A stretch of 64,000 bases of DNA from positions 62,001-126,000 of the forward strand of contig NZ_JANUHA010000007.1 in NCBI RefSeq assembly GCF_024753255.1. Reading direction: 5' to 3'. Positions 57,431 through 64,000 of the stretch are shown here, one piece after another. The translations under genes and the position numbers were made by a program. Numbering within the stretch: position 1 is the first letter of the stretch; every line of letters starts with the position of its first letter. The notes below the pieces were generated by a model. It did no database searches. It was given only the letters and a program-made list of their open reading frames with translations, and was not told the origin of the DNA. Source of the stretch: Massilia agri. Lineage in GTDB: Bacteria > Pseudomonadota > Gammaproteobacteria > Burkholderiales > Burkholderiaceae_D.

Positions 57431-58777
57431 TCATCCCTTCGGGGTGGCCCGGCCATGCATGTCGATGGTGCCGCGCACCCGCTCGCGCACGAAGTTGATG
57501 TGGCTGCGCAGGCGGTACAGCTCCTCCGCGTAGGCCAGCGGAATCGAGATGTGGTTCACGCGATCCTCGATCTCTTCGAGACGCAGCAGCAGTCCCTCGC
57601 GCGCCGCCTCGCGCCCCTCTGAAGGCGTCGCCTCGAGCTCCTGCTCGACCTTGCGCAGTTCGCCATACCAGCGGTAGACGCGCGAGCGCACCCGCCACAC
57701 GTAAATCGGCGGCACCACCTTCGACAGCGGGATCAGGAGGGCCGCCAGCGCCACCACGACCACCCACAGGCGTTCGGCCAGGTTGGCCAGCCAGAAACGC
57801 ATATAGCGCTGCAGGAAGGGCGGACCGTCGCGGTAGTAGCGCTCGGCCTCGCGCGCCACCGGGATTTCGGTGTACTTCGGCGACGGGAACTGGCCCTGCT
57901 GCTGGAACCACCCTGCCTTGCCATGGATCTCGCCGGCCGATTTCACGAGCAGGCCCACCAGGGCCGGATGCAGGTCTTCGCGTGCGACCAGGGTCGCGGT
58001 CGGTGCGATCAGGTGATAGTCCTGGCTGGGGATGTCGCGTCCCAGGTCGACGATCCCGCGCGGCAGCACCACATGGGTCAGGAAAGGCAGGCGGCGGGTG
58101 TAGGCATCGGCCTGGGTGAAATTGAAAAGCCTGATGCCGGGCGTCTGCAGCAGCATCTGGATCAAGGGGGCTTCCGGGGCGGAGCTGAACACCAGGCCGT
58201 CGATGCTGCCGGCCAGCAGCGCCATCGTGGCCGGGGTGTTCTCCAGCGCGCCGATCTGCAGCTCCATAGGGTCGATGCCGCTCGCATCCAGCACCTGGCG
58301 GAACAGGCGCGGCACGCCGGTGCCTTCCGGCCCCAGATTGATGCGTTTGCCTTTCAGCTCGGTCAGGTGGTTCACCTTGGCAGACTCGCGCAGGAAGAGC
58401 CAGACCGGTTCGGTGAACAGGCTGCCCAGCGAAATCAGCCCTTCCCGCTCGGCCTGGCCGTCCACGGTGGAGCCGCTCTGCACGAATGCGACGTCGGCCT
58501 TGCCCGCAATGAGGCGTTCCAGGTTGTCCTGGGAACCGAGCGAGGGTTCGAGGGTGAGCGTGATCTCGTCGCGCGCCAGGGTGGCCGCGTACTGGCGGCC
58601 GAATTCCTGGTAGGCGCTGTTGAACTGGCCGGTGGCCATGGTGAGCTTGCGCGGCGGCGCCGGGTCGACCCAGAGATAAGCCAGCACGGCCACCGCGATC
58701 ACGGCCAGCAGGGTCGGCCCCATTGCTACCAGCATGTCGCGCAGGGACACGATGCTGAACTGGCGCACGCGCGTCAC
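57431..58777 (-). CDS. Membrane-anchored TAXI-type TRAP solute-receptor protein with extra C-terminal domain
   Basis: About 448 residues. An N-terminal anchor helix (MGPTLLAVIAVAVLAYLWV) precedes a TAXI-type solute-binding domain (PPRKLTMATGQFNSAYQEFG, KADVAFVQSGSTVDGQ, KGKRINLGPEGTGVPRLFRQ). A second membrane helix follows (LWVVVVALAALLIPLSKVV), and then a roughly 90-residue charged, helical, probably cytoplasmic tail. Ordinary TAXI receptors are soluble, about 320 residues long and paired with DctQM permeases; none is here. The start is uncertain: GTG 58777 is adopted, and ATG 58735 would keep the anchor. It begins about 40 bases after the PBP gene and is probably co-transcribed. A sensing role rather than transport is possible. 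Confidence 0.82.
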   Translation of the reverse strand: MTRVRQFSIVSLRDMLVAMGPTLLAVIAVAVLAYLWVDPAPPRKLTMATGQFNSAYQEFGRQYAATLARDEITLTLEPSLGSQDNLERLIAGKADVAFVQSGSTVDGQAEREGLISLGSLFTEPVWLFLRESAKVNHLTELKGKRINLGPEGTGVPRLFRQVLDASGIDPMELQIGALENTPATMALLAGSIDGLVFSSAPEAPLIQMLLQTPGIRLFNFTQADAYTRRLPFLTHVVLPRGIVDLGRDIPSQDYHLIAPTATLVAREDLHPALVGLLVKSAGEIHGKAGWFQQQGQFPSPKYTEIPVAREAERYYRDGPPFLQRYMRFWLANLAERLWVVVVALAALLIPLSKVVPPIYVWRVRSRVYRWYGELRKVEQELEATPSEGREAAREGLLLRLEEIEDRVNHISIPLAYAEELYRLRSHINFVRERVRGTIDMHGRATPKG

Positions 58778-58818
58778 GGCGCGCTTGACGGCGGAGCCCC
58801 CGGGTCGCCGGTCCGCCT

Positions 58819-61800
58819 TCAACGCACGCACTGCCGCTGCGCGGCGACGCTGCCCGCGGGCGGTTCGATCATCGGCATCAGGCTCGGCGCCAGGTTGGCC
58901 AGCAGCTGCACCGGCAAGGCGCTGGTGAAGTCGTAGTCGCCGGACTGCGGGCCATGCACGTAGGCGGTCATGCTGCCGAAGTAGCGCTCGCCGATGTTGA
59001 ACACAAAAGTAGCCGAGCGGTTCACGAAGCGCGACTCGATCACGCGGCCGCCGCGCGCATACACCTCGAAGCGCTGGTCGCCGGTACCGGTCTTGCCGCC
59101 CAGGGCGATCACGCTGCCGTCGGACTGCACGAAGGCGGTCTTCACGCGCTTGGCGGTACCGTCGCTGACCACGCCCTGGATGGCGTCGGCCACGACGCGG
59201 GCGACTTCCGGCGCCAGCACCTGTTCCTTGCCGCCGCCCTTGGTGCGCTTGACCAGGGTCTCGTACGGCGTGTCCTTGGCGAAGTGCAGCGAGTCGATGC
59301 GCTCGACGGGCTTCCTCACGCCGCCGTTGACGATGATGCCCATGAGTTCGGCCAGCGCGGCCGGACGGTCGGCCGAGGCGCCCAGCGTGGTCGCGTAGGA
59401 CGGCACCAGGGAATCGAAGGGGTAGCCCATCTTCTTCCACTGGGCGTGGATCTTGAGGAAGGCTTCGACCTCGATCAGGCCGGCGATGCGCTTGTCCTGG
59501 GCGTGCTTGCGGTGGGTCTTGAAGAGCCAGGAGTAGACGTCCTGGCGCTGCTGGACGCTGGCGTTGGTGACTTCGGTCCAGCCGGCGTTCGGATGGGTGC
59601 GCAGGTAGCTCACCAGCCACAACTCGAGCGGATGCACCGAGGCCACGTAGCCGCGGTCGGCCAGCGACATGTTCTTCACGTCGTACATCTCGTACATCTT
59701 CGGAATGCGGTCCGCATCCATGTCGTGCGAGGGCGGCAGGCTCTTGTCGACAAACGCCCCGAACTGCTCCATCGTCGCCTCCGGGAACACGGTGCGGTGG
59801 GCCGCGGCCAGCTTCGAGGCCATCGGACGCACGCCGGAGAAGAGCAGGTCCACCACCTCCTGCGAAGTCTTGCCCTTGTACTTGTTCCAGAACTTGGCCA
59901 GGAACACCTTGCCTTCGTTGTCGGCGAAGCGCGCCAGGTAGGTCTGGCGGCGCGGATCGTCGGCGTCGGCCAGCAGCTGGGCCGAGGAGCCGGGCAGCTG
60001 GAACATGTAGTAACGCACCACGTCGCGCATCATGCGGACGAACACCAGGTTGGTCGAATTGCGCAGCGCCTCGGTGACCGTCATGATCTTGCTGTTATCC
60101 AGCTTGCTGAAGTTGCCGAAGGTGTGCAGGCCGCCGCCGGTGAAGAAGGCTTCGCCCGGGTTGGCCGAGTACTTGCGCTCCATGGCCGCGGCGAGCATGG
60201 GCTTGAGGCCCCGGTCGGCGCCTTCCGGCAGCTGCTGGAAGTATTCGACGGCCCACTGGGACATGCGGTCCTTCGGATCGGTCTCGACGCCCATCAGGCC
60301 AATTTTGTCCATCGGCTCGTAGCGCTTGTGCAGCTGGTCGACGATGTCGAGGTAGGTCACCAGGGTGCGCAGCTTGGCGGTCGAACCGAGGTCCAGCTTG
60401 GCGCCCTCGTTGATGTCGAGCGGCTGGTCGTAGTTGTCGGTCTGGACGCGCAGGTAGTTCACGTGCTCGCCGCGCTCCATCAGGGTGAAGCTGTAGACCA
60501 CCTGGGACGGGTCGCCGTTGCCGAGCAGGCCCTTGCCGGTCAGGCCGGCAGCCTTCGCGTGCTCGGCGTCCGACAGCTTGCGCAGCGCGTCGGTGACGGC
60601 CTGCTGCACGCCGGCGTCCAGGGTCGATACCACCGAGAGGTCGAGACGGTCGAGGTTGTACAGGCGCGAATCGCCCACCAGGTAGCCCAGGTGGTTGCGC
60701 ACCGCGTTGGCGGCCTTGCGCGAGACGAAGGCGTCGGCGCCCGGCGCGGCCACGCCCGAACCCTGGGCCGGGTGCAGCTCGACCTTCAGGGCGGCGTCGC
60801 GCAGCTGCGGCGAGATCACGCCGGCCTGGGCCAGCACGCGCAGGTGGCTGTTGGTCAGGGTTTCGAGGTCGTGTTCGCCCGCGCCCAGGTAGTAGGCCGG
60901 GCGGCGCTGCGCGATCATGAGGGACAGCGCTTCCTTGTAGGCGGTGACCGCTTCAGGCGTCGTCATCGGGCCCTTGAGGAGCCTGGATACCTCCTCGAAG
61001 TCGCGGCCGTACCAGACCCACATGCCGTCGCCGATGCCGTTGACTTCACCGTAGCCCGGCTTGGCCGACAGCGGCACGGTATTCAGGTAGTCGAGCACGA
61101 TCTGGCGGCGCGCCTTGGTCGTGTCTTCGCCGTCCTGGTAGGCGCGCAGGGTGGCTGAGGCCATCTGGATCATCTTGTCCGACAGCGAGCCGGTGCGGCC
61201 TTCGGGCGAATGGCGGTATTTCTCGATCTGGGTCGCGAGCGTGGATCCGCCTGCCACGCGGCCTTCGCCGCCCAGGCCCACGGTGCTCAGGGTCTTGTCG
61301 AACACCGCCTTCGAGAAGCGGTCCCACTCCACCGCCGGGTTGCGGTGCGGGTAGGCAGGGTCGAGCAGCTCGCGGTTCTCGATGAACAGCAGGCTTTGCA
61401 CCAGCAGCGGCGGCGCGTCCTTGAATTCGTGGTAGAAGCGTTCGGGGAAGCGCGAGGCGAACAGGGGCTGGGCGCGGCAATCGAGGATCTCGAGGCCGAC
61501 CTTGGTCTTCTCGTGGTAGGTGGCATAGAGGCCGCGGTCGGCCATCTCGACCATCTTGGGCGAGATGCGGGCCTGCGCGTCGATGTGATAGCCGCGCGAC
61601 TGCAGCTTGCCGAGGTAGGACGGCATGTTGGCGTAGCCCAGGCGCGTGTCGTAGGGGCTGGCGGCCGGGAAGCGGATGGAACTGCTCGGCCCTTTGTCCA
61701 TGCGGTAGGTGAGGTCTTGCGCCATGCCGGCGAAGATCTTGGCCTGCAGGCGCGAGGTGCGCATTTCGAGCGCGCCCCAGCCGCCCAGCAGCACCAGCAG

Positions 61801-62103
61801 GATCAGGAGCGCGAGGTAGAACCAGGTCTTGAAGCGGCGCTTGCGCGGCCCGCCGGCGGGCTTGTCCTCAGGCGAATCTTCGGGCCCCTCGCCTTCCGGC
61901 GGTTCGGCCGGCGGCACGCGGCTGCGGCCGGGCGCAGCGCCGCTGGCCAGGTGGGGATAGGCTTCGTACAGGGGAACATCGTTGCCGCCCGCGGACGCGA
62001 GCACGGGTGCGCCGCCGGCCATGCCGAAGGCGAAACGTCCGCGCAAGCTGGAGAGAATGCGGGAGAGAAGACTGGGCCGTTCGAAACGGCGATTACTTTC
62101 CAT
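58819..62103 (-). CDS. Bifunctional class A penicillin-binding protein, divergent
   Basis: 1094-residue peptidoglycan synthase. A Pro/Glu-rich cytoplasmic N-terminus of about 90 residues precedes one membrane helix (about 95-111). A glycosyltransferase-51 domain follows, with IENRELLDPAYPHRNPAVEW near 241 and GGSTLATQ near 285-292. The transpeptidase has all three motifs: Ser574-x-x-Lys577 (GSTAKL), SxN as STN 683-685, and KTG at 1004-1006. The first GT51 motif departs from the usual EDxxFxxHxG. The spacing between SxN and KTG (about 320 residues) is far above normal, implying a large inserted domain. Start ATG 62103 is adopted. The TAXI-like gene follows at once. Confidence 0.9.
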   Translation of the reverse strand: MESNRRFERPSLLSRILSSLRGRFAFGMAGGAPVLASAGGNDVPLYEAYPHLASGAAPGRSRVPPAEPPEGEGPEDSPEDKPAGGPRKRRFKTWFYLALLILLVLLGGWGALEMRTSRLQAKIFAGMAQDLTYRMDKGPSSSIRFPAASPYDTRLGYANMPSYLGKLQSRGYHIDAQARISPKMVEMADRGLYATYHEKTKVGLEILDCRAQPLFASRFPERFYHEFKDAPPLLVQSLLFIENRELLDPAYPHRNPAVEWDRFSKAVFDKTLSTVGLGGEGRVAGGSTLATQIEKYRHSPEGRTGSLSDKMIQMASATLRAYQDGEDTTKARRQIVLDYLNTVPLSAKPGYGEVNGIGDGMWVWYGRDFEEVSRLLKGPMTTPEAVTAYKEALSLMIAQRRPAYYLGAGEHDLETLTNSHLRVLAQAGVISPQLRDAALKVELHPAQGSGVAAPGADAFVSRKAANAVRNHLGYLVGDSRLYNLDRLDLSVVSTLDAGVQQAVTDALRKLSDAEHAKAAGLTGKGLLGNGDPSQVVYSFTLMERGEHVNYLRVQTDNYDQPLDINEGAKLDLGSTAKLRTLVTYLDIVDQLHKRYEPMDKIGLMGVETDPKDRMSQWAVEYFQQLPEGADRGLKPMLAAAMERKYSANPGEAFFTGGGLHTFGNFSKLDNSKIMTVTEALRNSTNLVFVRMMRDVVRYYMFQLPGSSAQLLADADDPRRQTYLARFADNEGKVFLAKFWNKYKGKTSQEVVDLLFSGVRPMASKLAAAHRTVFPEATMEQFGAFVDKSLPPSHDMDADRIPKMYEMYDVKNMSLADRGYVASVHPLELWLVSYLRTHPNAGWTEVTNASVQQRQDVYSWLFKTHRKHAQDKRIAGLIEVEAFLKIHAQWKKMGYPFDSLVPSYATTLGASADRPAALAELMGIIVNGGVRKPVERIDSLHFAKDTPYETLVKRTKGGGKEQVLAPEVARVVADAIQGVVSDGTAKRVKTAFVQSDGSVIALGGKTGTGDQRFEVYARGGRVIESRFVNRSATFVFNIGERYFGSMTAYVHGPQSGDYDFTSALPVQLLANLAPSLMPMIEPPAGSVAAQRQCVR

Positions 62104-62359
62104 GATGGCTCAACTGGTTTGAATCAATACGCGTGCAATCCCCGCCAACCTGCCTGCCATCCGTGCTGCTGGTTCGATCGAGTGATTGCTCGCGTCAGGT
62201 CGCAAAACGCGTGGTGCAAGCTCACTCAGGATTGCACCTCCACAGGTATCATTCCACCACATCAATACGACACGCGCGAGACACGGTTTAACAAATTTGA
62301 TGCGCACGAAGCATTTTCGCAAAAAAACAACGGCAGAGTTAGCTCGACGGCATCGAGTC
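62104..62359. other. Upstream region of the penicillin-binding protein gene
   Basis: 256 bases without a gene. The only symmetry noted is GTGCAA / TTGCAC (62213-62236). It must contain the promoter of the PBP-TAXI unit, but no clear box pair was found. The downstream end of the CinA-type gene is at its right margin. Confidence 0.35.
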
Positions 62360-63145
62360 CTACACGGGCCCGATTTCGGCGCCGCGGCGCTCCAGTTCCG
62401 AGCGCATCGCGGCGAAGGCGGCCGTCACTTGCGCGGGCTCGCCCTTCACGCCCAGTTCGATGTGGCGGCGCGTTTGCGCATCGCCCACGCTGGGCAGGCT
62501 GAAGACCCGCACACCGGGATAGTCCCGCTGCAGTGCTTCCATCAGCGGCGTCAGCGCGGCCTCGGCCGCCTCGAACACCAGCAGCGAACGTTCTTCATGC
62601 GCCTCGGCGTGGAACAGATGGGCATAGCGGGTCTCGAGCACCCATTCGATCATCGGCCAGGCCATCACCGGAAAGCCCGGCACGAAGTGATGGTCGCCGA
62701 CCGTGAAGCCGGCGATGCGGTTGTAGGGATTCGGGATCAGCTCGGCGCCTTGCGGGAACTCGGCCATCTTGAGGCGCTGCAGGTTGTCGGGGGCGTCGAA
62801 GTCGGGCTCCCGCCCTGCTTCGCGCGCCGTCTCGCGGATCCGCTCCTCGATGTTGCGCCGCCCTTCCGGATGCAGCACCAGGGGCAGGCCGAGCGCGGCC
62901 GCCGCGCACTGGCGCGTATGGTCGTCGGGCGTGGCGCCGATGCCGCCGCAGCTGAACACGATATCCTTCCCGGCGAAGCTGCGTTGCAGGGTGGCGGTGA
63001 GGCGCGGCGGATCGTCGCCGGCGAATTCGGCCCAGTCGAGCTGCAGGCCGCGCGCGCCGAGCAGCTCGACCACCTTGCTGAAATGCTTGTCCTGGCGCCT
63101 GCCGGACAGGATTTCGTCGCCCACGACGATCAAGCCGAATCCCAT
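62360..63145 (-). CDS. CinA/MoaB-type molybdopterin-binding domain protein
   Basis: 261 residues matching the N-terminal domain of competence/damage-inducible protein CinA. GLIVVGDEILSGRRQDKHFS opens the chain, CGGIGATPDDHTRQC is the phosphate-binding loop, and YNRIAGFTVGDHHFVPGFPV follows. The C-terminal nicotinamide-nucleotide amidase domain of full CinA is absent, so this is the stand-alone form common in betaproteobacteria. Its activity is undefined; CinA N-domains bind or hydrolyse ADP-ribose-like nucleotides, so a nucleotide-repair role is possible. It is divergent from the AlkD-type gene. Confidence 0.9.
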   Translation of the reverse strand: MGFGLIVVGDEILSGRRQDKHFSKVVELLGARGLQLDWAEFAGDDPPRLTATLQRSFAGKDIVFSCGGIGATPDDHTRQCAAAALGLPLVLHPEGRRNIEERIRETAREAGREPDFDAPDNLQRLKMAEFPQGAELIPNPYNRIAGFTVGDHHFVPGFPVMAWPMIEWVLETRYAHLFHAEAHEERSLLVFEAAEAALTPLMEALQRDYPGVRVFSLPSVGDAQTRRHIELGVKGEPAQVTAAFAAMRSELERRGAEIGPV

Positions 63146-63219
63146 GCGTTCTCCCTATGCCTATCCTTCTTGAACGGCGCAGCCACCGGTCCGGTTGACG
63201 CAGACATTTGACAAGAAAC

Positions 63220-63891
63220 ATGACGACACCCGATCCGCTCGACAGTTTGAAGGCGCGCCTCGCGCAGTTTGCCGACCCCGCACGGGCCGTGTCCATGCGC
63301 GCCTACCAGCGCGACCAGTTCGATTTTCTCGGTGTGGCGACGCCCGCACGGCGCGCGGCAGTGAAGCAATGGGCGCCGCGCCTGCCCTGGCCCGCGCTGC
63401 TGGAACTGGCCGGGCGCCTGTGGGACGAGCCCCTGCGCGAGTACCAGTACGCTGCCATCGACCTGCTCGACCTGCGCCGCAAGGAGCTGCCCCTCGGCGC
63501 CATCGATCCCCTGCTGGCGCTGGCGCGCCGCAAGCCCTGGTGGGAAACGGTCGACGGCATGGCGGGCGTGATCGGCAAGCTGCTGCGTGCACACCGGGCG
63601 GGCGGCGCGCAGGAGATCATGGATGCCGCCCTGCTCGACGACTCCTTCTGGATCCGCCGCATCGCCATGACCCACCAGCTGGGCTGGCGCCTCGAGACCG
63701 ATGAGGCGCGCCTGTTCGGCTATGCCCTGCGCCTGGCGCCCGAACGCGAATTCTTCATCCGCAAGGCGATCGGCTGGGCCCTGCGCGACTATGCCAAATG
63801 GGCGCCGCAGGACGTCGGGCGCTTCGTCGATGCCCACGAAGAGCGGCTGGCCCCGCTCACGGTCCGCGAAGCGCGCAAGCACCTGCGGTAG
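63220..63891 (+). CDS. DNA alkylation repair protein, AlkD-like
   Basis: 223-residue HEAT-like-repeat DNA glycosylase of the AlkC/AlkD family, which excises N3- and N7-alkylated purines without base flipping. Repeated helical pairs are visible through the chain. The segment KPWWETVDGMAG holds the Trp and Asp that line the DNA-contacting groove in AlkD. FIRKAIGWALRDYAKWAPQDV closes the fold. ATG 63220 is adopted; TTG 63208 would add four residues. The Shine-Dalgarno is weak. Substrate range cannot be told from sequence. Confidence 0.9.
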   Translation: MTTPDPLDSLKARLAQFADPARAVSMRAYQRDQFDFLGVATPARRAAVKQWAPRLPWPALLELAGRLWDEPLREYQYAAIDLLDLRRKELPLGAIDPLLALARRKPWWETVDGMAGVIGKLLRAHRAGGAQEIMDAALLDDSFWIRRIAMTHQLGWRLETDEARLFGYALRLAPEREFFIRKAIGWALRDYAKWAPQDVGRFVDAHEERLAPLTVREARKHLR

Positions 63892-63897
63892 GGGGCT

Positions 63898-64000
63898 TCA
63901 GGCCGGCGCCGTCCCCGCGCGCAGCTCGTCCAGGGCGCCCAGGCAGTAATACTGGAACCAGAGCCCGGCGAACAGGAAGATCATGATGTAAAGCCACAGC
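63898..64000 (-). CDS. C-terminal end of a membrane protein (cut by window)
   Basis: The last 34 codons of a minus-strand gene, ending at TGA 63900-63898. The visible part contains a membrane helix (LWLYIMIFLFAGLWFQYY) followed by a short polar tail, CLGALDELRAGTAPA. It converges on the AlkD-type gene with only 6 bases between the stops. The family cannot be identified from this fragment. Confidence 0.6.
   Translation of the reverse strand, partial: LWLYIMIFLFAGLWFQYYCLGALDELRAGTAPA

Noticed and set aside
58819..59620. N-terminal extension of the TAXI-like gene into the PBP gene (729-codon frame)
   Set aside because: The upstream part is antisense-like low-complexity sequence overlapping the transpeptidase in another frame; TAXI homology begins near 58735.

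Overview
The window is GC-rich and densely coded. It looks like the chromosome of a betaproteobacterium, most likely of the Massilia/Telluria/Duganella group (Oxalobacteraceae). The reasons are the yhdP-nit-tldD block next to glnE, a glnA-(DUF4124)-ntrB-ntrC block, a tkt-gap pair, and a very large set of TonB-dependent receptors (TBDRs) without SusD partners. The genus is inferred from gene content and style, not from a search.

Layout. 1-3606 (minus): a peptide-type ABC importer (fused two-domain ATPase, two permeases; no binding protein in view). 3687-5121 (minus): aroG, preceded by what reads as a complete transcription attenuator (promoter, Phe/Tyr-rich leader peptide, antiterminator and terminator). 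5396-11086 (plus): two tandem TBDRs. 11183-18118 (minus): tldD, a nitrilase-family gene and yhdP, with a triple palindromic repeat array between nit and tldD. 18386-21115 (plus): glnE. 21264-25118 (plus): a TBDR and map. 25189-37858 (minus): a TBDR, gap, tkt and two more TBDRs. 38147-38878 (plus): rsmE. 39011-45705 (minus): two more TBDRs. 46147-48625 (plus): an FAD-dependent protein and an EamA exporter. 48774-54537 (minus): corA, ntrC, ntrB, a DUF4124 gene and glnA. 54827-55285 (plus): a rhodanese. 55401-62103 (minus): a CocE/NonD hydrolase, a membrane-anchored TAXI protein and a class A penicillin-binding protein. 62360-63145 (minus): a CinA-type domain protein. 63220-63891 (plus): an AlkD-type repair protein. 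63898-64000 (minus): the tail of a membrane protein.

Two themes stand out. First, eight TBDRs occupy over a third of the window, scattered among housekeeping genes. Two of them (31621-34566 and 42760-45705) are close paralogues of identical length, and one carries a textbook EF-hand loop. No TonB, ExbB or ExbD is present, so the energising complex must be elsewhere. Second, much of the nitrogen-control circuit is here: glnA with a sigma-54 promoter and a cluster of NtrC-like sites, ntrB/ntrC, and glnE, which adenylylates glutamine synthetase.

The non-coding space is also structured. There are three copies of a 119-134 bp hairpin-rich inverted-repeat element whose GTAGGG ends supply the TAG stop codons of neighbouring genes. 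A 116 bp long inverted repeat lies between yhdP and glnE. A three-unit GGGTCAGAGTC palindrome array separates nit from tldD. The most interesting candidate for an undescribed system is the aroG leader.
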